A DNA stretch of 64,000 nucleotides from the NCBI RefSeq assembly GCF_009936045.1, contig NZ_QWEQ01000016.1, positions 1 through 64,000 of the forward strand. Reading direction: 5' to 3'. Shown here piece by piece: positions 58,956 to 64,000 of this stretch. Under the pieces are notes generated by a model. The model saw nothing but the letters and a program-made list of their open reading frames with translations, searched no databases and had not been told where the DNA came from. Source of the DNA: Emergencia sp. 1XD21-10 (GTDB lineage Bacteria; Bacillota; Clostridia; Peptostreptococcales; Anaerovoracaceae). How positions within the stretch are numbered: position 1 is the first letter of the stretch; each line of letters starts with the position of its first letter. The translations under genes were made by a program, and so were the position numbers.

Positions 58956-59131
58956 GCTTGCTAGAAAGAATGACGATTAATGAACTAAAAAATGCCATTT
59001 GGATGGATAAAAACGGGATGTGCCCTGTTGGAGGGTTACCTAGAGAATGGTATGAGGATGAACTCGAAAAACGCACAGGAAGTCGAAAAGGATATCACGA
59101 GGAGGAAGAAGCATGTCAGAACAAAAAATAA
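58952..59131 (+). CDS. Small prophage protein, 59 residues
   Basis: ATG 58952 overlaps the previous stop (ATGA) with GAGAGGAGAACGAG upstream. Product MSLLERMTINELKNAIWMDK, GMCPVGGLPREWYEDELEKR, acidic tail. Unrecognised; translationally coupled. Confidence 0.62.
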   Translation: MSLLERMTINELKNAIWMDKNGMCPVGGLPREWYEDELEKRTGSRKGYHEEEEACQNKK

Positions 59132-59478
59132 AGACCGACTGCGAAGCAGCCGATCCTATCAAACAATCTAATTGTACCATACTTCGGCCAGGTAGTAAAG
59201 GAACATTTTCTATAGTACACATTTACCGTGCACCCGATAAATCAGGGATCCTAGCAGCTGTCGAAGAAGAATCCGGAAAATGCTACGTGGGATATTTCAG
59301 TACCGTAAAAAGGAAGTGTCGTAGAGCAGATTTGAGAACAAAAGGCAATGAAAACGTTTCGATTAAGAGGGTCAACCCGGACACCGATGACTGGTGCGAA
59401 GCCCAAGAACGACTGAATGTATACGCTGAGAAACTTAATTTAATAGAACTACCGCTGACTATAGGCGGAGAGATTTAA
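59113..59478 (+). CDS. Hypothetical prophage protein, 121 residues
   Basis: ATG 59113 follows GAGGAGGAAGAAG and overlaps the preceding gene by 19 bp. The product has several Cys, a predicted beta-rich centre (GTFSIVHIYRAP, CYVGYFSTVKRK) and a C-terminal helix (EAQERLNVYAEKLNLIEL). Unrecognised. Confidence 0.68.
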   Translation: MSEQKIKTDCEAADPIKQSNCTILRPGSKGTFSIVHIYRAPDKSGILAAVEEESGKCYVGYFSTVKRKCRRADLRTKGNENVSIKRVNPDTDDWCEAQERLNVYAEKLNLIELPLTIGGEI

Positions 59479-59488
59479 GGAGGAGACT

Positions 59489-59953
59489 ATGAAAGTTATC
59501 ATTGAAATGACAAGAGAAGAAGGAAGACTTGCAGTAAGTAGCGGAGCGCTCCTTGCGCTGTTAAACGAAGAAGAACCAGTGCAGAACGAAAAGATGTGCT
59601 GCAGCTATCCCGATACATTAGCAGCGGTGCCGGAAGTAAAACCGGAGCCTGCTGTAGAGCCAGCAGAAAATGTGCCTGGCAAAGTAGAACCGGCGCAGCA
59701 GCCTGATCCGGCAAGCCCGGTGGCAAAACCTGCAGGGCAGGCCATTGCACCGGCTGCGCCGATTGCAACAAAGGAAAGAACATATAGCCTTGATGAGCTT
59801 GCGACTGCCGCAATGGGGTTGATGCAGCAGGGCATGCAGCCGCAACTGCAGGAACTCTTACAGCAGTTTGGGGTAATCGCCTTACCGGAGCTACCAAAAG
59901 GACAGTACGGGGCCTTTGCTACGGCGCTTAGAGGAATGGGGGCACAGATATGA
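59489..59953 (+). CDS. Hypothetical prophage protein with Pro/Ala-rich linker, 154 residues
   Basis: ATG 59489 follows GGAGGAGACT. A short alpha/beta N-terminus (MKVIIEMTREEGRLAVSSG) is joined by a Pro/Ala/Glu-rich linker (~45-95) to a helical C-terminal domain (SLDELATAAMGLMQQG, LQQFGVIALPELP). This plan recurs in phage genes just ahead of DUF2800. Function unknown; it may be an adaptor to replication or recombination proteins. Confidence 0.72.
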   Translation: MKVIIEMTREEGRLAVSSGALLALLNEEEPVQNEKMCCSYPDTLAAVPEVKPEPAVEPAENVPGKVEPAQQPDPASPVAKPAGQAIAPAAPIATKERTYSLDELATAAMGLMQQGMQPQLQELLQQFGVIALPELPKGQYGAFATALRGMGAQI

Positions 59954-61125
59954 GTCATGCGGAAAGAAGCCATGCAGTTTTAAGTGCATCGAGTTCTCAC
60001 CGATGGATGACCTGTCCTGGAAGCGTGCACCTTGAGCAGCAGTTTCCAGATACCACATCTGAAGCAGCCAGAGAGGGTACGCTGGCACATGAACTGGCAG
60101 AACTCAAACTTCGCAATTATTTTTATACGAAAGAGTGTGGAAAGCGGAAGCTGAACGCGGATATCAAAAAGCTGAAAGAAAATCCGCTTTGGGACGATGA
60201 AATGATGGGATACACCGATGATTACCTGGACTATATAAAACGTCTGGCGTTGAGTTTTGACGCAAAACCCAGCGTCATCATCGAGGACCGGGTGGATTTC
60301 AGCCGGTGGGTGCCGGAAGGGTTTGGCACTGCAGACTGTATCTTAATCTCCGGTGATACTCTTTGCGTCATAGACCTTAAATATGGGAAGGGCGTAAAGG
60401 TTGATGCTGAGAGAAATCCGCAGCTGCAGCTTTATGCGCTTGGCGCCTACGCTGCCTACGGAATGCTGTATCCAATCAAACGCATCCATATGGCCATCGT
60501 ACAGCCAAGGCTTTCTTCAGACGCATCAGAGTGGACGTGTACGACTGAAGGACTGATGGTATTTGCAGATTGCGCAGAGGCGGCTGCAAAGGAAGCTCTG
60601 AAGGAAGACGCACCATTTCATCCGGAGGAAAGTGCCTGCAGATTCTGCAGGGCAAAGACGCAGTGCAGAGCAAGGGCCGAGCATAATGTAAAGCTGGCGT
60701 TCTTCACAGACAAGAAGCCACCGCTGATTACCAATGACGAAGTTGGGGCGTTTTTGAAACAGGGTGAAGATGTGGCGAAGTGGCTGGCCGATCTGAAAGA
60801 CTATGCTCTATCACAGTGCCTTGCAGGAAAAGAGATTCCTGGGTGGAAAGCTGTCGAGGGCAGGGGATCCAGAGACTGGATAGACATGGATACCGCCTTT
60901 GCGGCGCTTACAAAAGGAGGCATTAGCGAAGCGCTGCTTTGGGAGAGAAAGCCTCTCAGCCTTGCGCAGGTGGAAAAGGTCGTGGGCAAGAAAGAATTCA
61001 CTGCTATCGCAGGTGAATATGTCATAAAGAAGCCGGGAAAGCCGGCGCTGGTACCGGAATCAGACAAAAGAGAAGCCATCACAAATATAGTAACAGCCGA
61101 AGAGGCATTTAAGGAGGAAAAATAA
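59950..61125 (+). CDS. DUF2800 phage nuclease (PD-(D/E)XK fold)
   Basis: The 391-residue protein has the DUF2800 start (SASSSHRWMTCPGSVHLE), the PD-(D/E)XK motif GTADCILI, then CVIDLKYGKG with the catalytic D...D-x-K, QLQLYALGA, and a Cys set (CRFCRAKTQC) like the Fe-S cluster of AddB/Cas4-type nucleases. It probably acts as a recombination exonuclease with the DUF2815 protein encoded next. Start overlaps the previous stop (ATGA). Confidence 0.9.
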   Translation: MSHAERSHAVLSASSSHRWMTCPGSVHLEQQFPDTTSEAAREGTLAHELAELKLRNYFYTKECGKRKLNADIKKLKENPLWDDEMMGYTDDYLDYIKRLALSFDAKPSVIIEDRVDFSRWVPEGFGTADCILISGDTLCVIDLKYGKGVKVDAERNPQLQLYALGAYAAYGMLYPIKRIHMAIVQPRLSSDASEWTCTTEGLMVFADCAEAAAKEALKEDAPFHPEESACRFCRAKTQCRARAEHNVKLAFFTDKKPPLITNDEVGAFLKQGEDVAKWLADLKDYALSQCLAGKEIPGWKAVEGRGSRDWIDMDTAFAALTKGGISEALLWERKPLSLAQVEKVVGKKEFTAIAGEYVIKKPGKPALVPESDKREAITNIVTAEEAFKEEK

Positions 61126-61737
61126 ATGGATATGACAAATGTAACAACAGGTAGAGTAAGATTATCATTCGTGCACGTTTTTAAGCCGTACGCTTTTCAG
61201 CCAGGCCAGGAGGAAAAGTACAGTACAACCGTGCTGGTACCAAAAACAGATGTGGATACAAAAGCAAGAATCGATGCAGCTATCGAAGTCGCAAAGCAGA
61301 GAGGTGTTACCGACAAGTGGAATGGTGTAATGCCGCCGATTGTTCCGACTCCTATCTATGATGGAGACGGGGTGAAGCCTTCTGATGGAACTGAGTTCGG
61401 CCCAGAATGTAAAGGGCATTGGGTATTTACAGCAAGAGCCAGCGTGGATCATGCCCCTGAAGTGGTTGATAAGATGGGGAATCCAATCATCAACCAGTCA
61501 GAAATGTATAGCGGCGTCTATGGCAGAGTGAATGTGACTTTCTTTCCATATGTCTACGGCGGCAAGAAAGGCATTGGCTGTAGCTTGGGTCCGGTGCAGA
61601 AACTGGAGGATGGAGAACCTCTTTCCGGAGGGGCGCCGAGTGCAGCGCAGGCGTTTGGCAGTCCGACGCCGGTTACACAGGCGCATCCGCAGATGTCCGG
61701 CGTACAGATTGACCCAATTACCGGAAAAGCAATGTAA
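61126..61737 (+). CDS. DUF2815 phage single-stranded DNA-binding protein
   Basis: The 203-residue protein matches DUF2815, an OB-fold ssDNA-binding family like T7 gp2.5: GRVRLSFVHVFKPYAF, KYSTTVLVPK, YSGVYGRVNVTFFPY. The C-terminal ~45 residues are a flexible Gly/Pro/Ala tail. It starts right after the DUF2800 stop with GGAGGAAAA. Works in phage replication or recombination. Confidence 0.9.
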   Translation: MDMTNVTTGRVRLSFVHVFKPYAFQPGQEEKYSTTVLVPKTDVDTKARIDAAIEVAKQRGVTDKWNGVMPPIVPTPIYDGDGVKPSDGTEFGPECKGHWVFTARASVDHAPEVVDKMGNPIINQSEMYSGVYGRVNVTFFPYVYGGKKGIGCSLGPVQKLEDGEPLSGGAPSAAQAFGSPTPVTQAHPQMSGVQIDPITGKAM

Positions 61738-61779
61738 TTTGTGGGAGCAGAGTGCTCCCGTTTGTAAGGAGATTCGAGG

Positions 61780-63747
61780 ATGGTACATCTTAGTATTGAT
61801 ATTGAGACAAAGAGCAGCGTGGATATCAAAAAGGCAGGAGCTTACAGATATGCTGAGGCGGAGGATTTTGAAATCCTCCTCTTTGCCTATCAGTGGGGCG
61901 AAGAGCCGGTGAGACTGATTGACCTAACGCAAGAGGAAATGCCGAAAAAACTGGTTGATGCCCTGAATGATGACAATGTGGTTAAACACGCGTATAATGC
62001 AGCTTTCGAGTGGTACTGCCTGAACAAGGCGGGATATAAGACGCCGATCGAGCAGTGGCGATGCACAATGATACACGGTCTTTACTGCGGGTATCCCTCC
62101 GGGCTTGAGGCAGCAGGAAATGCAATCGGTCTTCCGCAGGATAAAAAGAAGCTGATGACAGGAAAGGCGCTGATTAAATATTTCTGCACACCTTGTAAGC
62201 CCACAAAGACGAATAGCGGCAGAACCTGGAACTTGCCGCAACATGCGCCGGAGAAATGGGAGCTGTTCAAAGAATACTGCGTGCAGGACGTTGTAACCGA
62301 AAGAGCTATTTTAGACAGGCTATCGTTATTTCCAGTTCCTGAAATGGAAGAGCGTCTTTGGCAAAGGGACGTCCTCATGAACGCTTATGGCGTAAATGCT
62401 GACAGCAAGATGATAGACGGCGCGCTGCAGATTAACGATATTAGTGGAGAAGTACTGCTTCGGGAGGCGGCAAATCTGACCGGGCTTGATAATCCAAATA
62501 GCCCGGCGCAGCTGCTGCCCTGGCTGACAGAAAAACTCGGAAAGGAGATTCCCAACCTGCAGAAAGCAACAGTTGGAGAACTGTTGGCAGAGGAGCTGCC
62601 TGAAGACGTGCGCAGAGTACTCGAGATTCGCCAGCAGCTTGGAAAGACGTCGATTAAAAAGTATGTCACCATGAAAACCGCACAGGGTGAAGACGGACGT
62701 ATCCGTGGACTAATGCAGTTTTATGGAGCTAACAGAACTGGTAGATGGGCAGGGAGACTGGTGCAGATGCAGAATCTCCCGAGAAACTATATTTCCACCC
62801 TTGACGGCGCAAGAAACCTGGTCAAAGCAGAAAACTACGCTGGGGTCAAAATGATTTACGGCAATGTGCCGGATACCTTATCGCAGCTAATCCGAACGGC
62901 GTTTATCCCTTCAGAGGGGTATAAATTTGTTGTGGCGGACTTTTCTGCCATCGAGGCGAGAGTCATCGCCTGGCTTGCAGGAGAGACGTGGGTGAATGAA
63001 GTATTTGCCACGCACGGGAAAATCTATGAAGCGACAGCATCTCAGATGTTCCATGTGCCAATTGAAAAGATATCGAAAGGAAACCCTGAATACAGTCTAC
63101 GGCAGAAGGGAAAAGTCGCAACACTTGCGCTCGGATACCAGGGCGGTACTGCAGCACTTGAAGCAATGGGTGCGCTTTCGATGGGGCTTAGCCAAGAGGA
63201 ACTACCGGATATCGTGAGCAGATGGAGGCAGGCGAACCCGCACATTGTAAAGTTGTGGGCAGACGTTGGAGCTGCAGCTGTATCCGTAGTAAAAACGGCA
63301 CAAACAGAGGTAACTCACGGATTGATTTTATCGATGGAAGGCGATTTAGTTTACGGTCAGACATTTATGACCATACAGCTTCCCAGTGGTAGAAAGCTAT
63401 TCTATCCGCAGCCATCATTGAAAGAAAATCGGTTCGGGCGAGAGGCGGTGCATTACTATGGGCTTGGTCAGAACAAAAAATGGGGAGAGGAATCGACCTA
63501 CGGAGGAAAGCTGACAGAAAATATCGTACAGGCAATCGCAAGAGATTGTTTGGCGGAGACACTGCGCAGAATCGATGAAAAAGGACTGCAGGTTGTTTTT
63601 CATGTGCACGATGAGGTTATCATCGACGCACCGATGGACGTGACGGTAGATGAAATCTGCGGCTTGATGGCACAGTCTATCTCTTGGGCGCCAGGGCTCA
63701 TCTTAAAGGGCGCAGGATTTGAAGGAAGCTATTACATGAAAGATTAG
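61780..63747 (+). CDS. Phage family A DNA polymerase
   Basis: The 655-residue polymerase has a 3'-5' exonuclease domain (SIDIETKSSVD with D7/E9; EYCVQDVVTERA) and a family A palm/fingers: VVADFSAIEARVIAWLAGE (motif A), LRQKGKVATLALGYQGG (motif B), FHVHDEVIIDAP (motif C). It replicates the phage genome. AAGGAGATTCGAGG precedes the ATG. Its place between DUF2815 and a VapE-type primase is standard for Firmicutes prophages. Confidence 0.95.
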   Translation: MVHLSIDIETKSSVDIKKAGAYRYAEAEDFEILLFAYQWGEEPVRLIDLTQEEMPKKLVDALNDDNVVKHAYNAAFEWYCLNKAGYKTPIEQWRCTMIHGLYCGYPSGLEAAGNAIGLPQDKKKLMTGKALIKYFCTPCKPTKTNSGRTWNLPQHAPEKWELFKEYCVQDVVTERAILDRLSLFPVPEMEERLWQRDVLMNAYGVNADSKMIDGALQINDISGEVLLREAANLTGLDNPNSPAQLLPWLTEKLGKEIPNLQKATVGELLAEELPEDVRRVLEIRQQLGKTSIKKYVTMKTAQGEDGRIRGLMQFYGANRTGRWAGRLVQMQNLPRNYISTLDGARNLVKAENYAGVKMIYGNVPDTLSQLIRTAFIPSEGYKFVVADFSAIEARVIAWLAGETWVNEVFATHGKIYEATASQMFHVPIEKISKGNPEYSLRQKGKVATLALGYQGGTAALEAMGALSMGLSQEELPDIVSRWRQANPHIVKLWADVGAAAVSVVKTAQTEVTHGLILSMEGDLVYGQTFMTIQLPSGRKLFYPQPSLKENRFGREAVHYYGLGQNKKWGEESTYGGKLTENIVQAIARDCLAETLRRIDEKGLQVVFHVHDEVIIDAPMDVTVDEICGLMAQSISWAPGLILKGAGFEGSYYMKD

Positions 63748-63756
63748 GAGGCAGGC

Positions 63757-64000
63757 ATGCAAAACGATAAAAAAATACAAATCAGCTTGGGCGCTAGCAG
63801 GAAGACCTCCTACTGGCCTGCAGCGGATATGTATTGGTCAGAATTTATTACCCGCTTAAAAACACCAGTCAGAGGACCGGAAACCTTAGAGGAGTATCTA
63901 AAGTTTGCGAAGTCAAAGCAAGATGAACTAAAGGATGTTGGCGGCTTTGTAGGCGGGATATTTTCTGGAGACAGACGAAAGGCATCGAACCTCATAGGAC
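63757..64000 (+). CDS. VapE-like phage primase/helicase, N-terminal part (cut by window end)
   Basis: ATG 63757 follows AGGAGGCAGGC. The 81 visible codons (QISLGASRKTSYWPAADMYW, LKTPVRGPETLEEYLKFAKS, KQDELKDVGGFVGGIFSGDR, RRKASNLIG) match the start of phage virulence-associated protein E/primase proteins. The rest lies beyond 64000. Confidence 0.8.
   Translation, partial: MQNDKKIQISLGASRKTSYWPAADMYWSEFITRLKTPVRGPETLEEYLKFAKSKQDELKDVGGFVGGIFSGDRRKASNLIG

Larger units (their letters stand above)
52112..64000. mobile_element. Prophage (skin-like intervening element), left part
   Basis: The region starts with an integrase-type serine recombinase and holds a defence gene, a CI/Cro-type switch, many tightly packed small genes and a phage replication module in the usual order. 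Chromosomal genes stop at the interrupted cwlJ. The right end, including lysis and structural genes if present, is outside the window. Confidence 0.85.

Noticed and set aside
1-64000. tRNA or rRNA genes
   Set aside because: I looked for CCA-ended cloverleaf patterns and conserved rRNA stretches in the intergenic regions and saw none, including at the prophage junction, so integration is not into a tRNA gene.

Overview
The window looks like chromosome of an endospore-forming, anaerobic member of the Clostridia. Supporting signs are strong AGGAGG-type ribosome binding sites, GTG and TTG starts, spore genes (GerQ-like, CwlJ-like, a small coat-type peptide, a GerMN lipoprotein), a two-gene SUF-like Fe-S system, the cdaA-cdaR-glmM-glmS operon and a raiA RNA next to hpf. 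The species cannot be fixed from the sequence alone. The left 52 kb is mostly ordinary chromosome and the right 12 kb is a prophage that runs off the window.

Left part (1-13900): two large Ala-rich secreted proteins on the minus strand share a signal-peptide/promoter block and a C-terminal Fn3-like block. Between them lie a decayed RelE-type toxin-antitoxin locus, a KefB-type antiporter and a stand-alone HipA-like kinase. A secreted NlpC/P60-like protein, a LysO-type exporter and an M18 aminopeptidase follow.

Housekeeping part (14000-32100): mscL-rarA, a DUF1805 protein, a SufC/SufB pair with mutY, an AbgT transporter with an M20 amidohydrolase, and a PLP aminotransferase flanked by two copies of an unclassified multi-hairpin repeat. 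Then come a phosphoribosyltransferase, an antiporter, an SDR enzyme behind a promoter-leader-terminator arrangement that looks like an attenuator, and an FHA-FtsW fusion coupled to a short class B PBP.

Middle part (32100-49500): a MITE-like 308-bp inverted-repeat element, a two-component system, then yhaM, a CCA-type nucleotidyltransferase, recD2 and comFC in overlapping order. A raiA-motif ncRNA ends in a T-run that has been copied into a 107-bp tandem hairpin array, and hpf follows. The c-di-AMP and amino-sugar operon comes next, then a GerMN lipoprotein, ahcY, a UPF0340 protein and a 34-residue spore peptide behind a SigK-like promoter.

Right part (49500-64000): a PPC-domain exoprotein, a GerQ-like coat protein and the 3' part of a CwlJ/SleB-type cortex hydrolase gene. 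That gene is cut at its 5' end exactly where a large serine recombinase gene begins a prophage. This resembles the skin-type intervening elements that excise from sporulation genes. The prophage carries a truncated second recombinase, an AbiF-type HEPN defence gene with its own promoter and a compact upstream structured RNA, and a CI/Cro-like switch with GTTCA operators. It then has three tail-to-tail overlapping mini-gene pairs whose minus-strand members each have their own sigma-A promoter. The replication module follows: DUF2800 nuclease, DUF2815 ssDNA-binding protein, family A DNA polymerase and a VapE-like primase cut by the window end.
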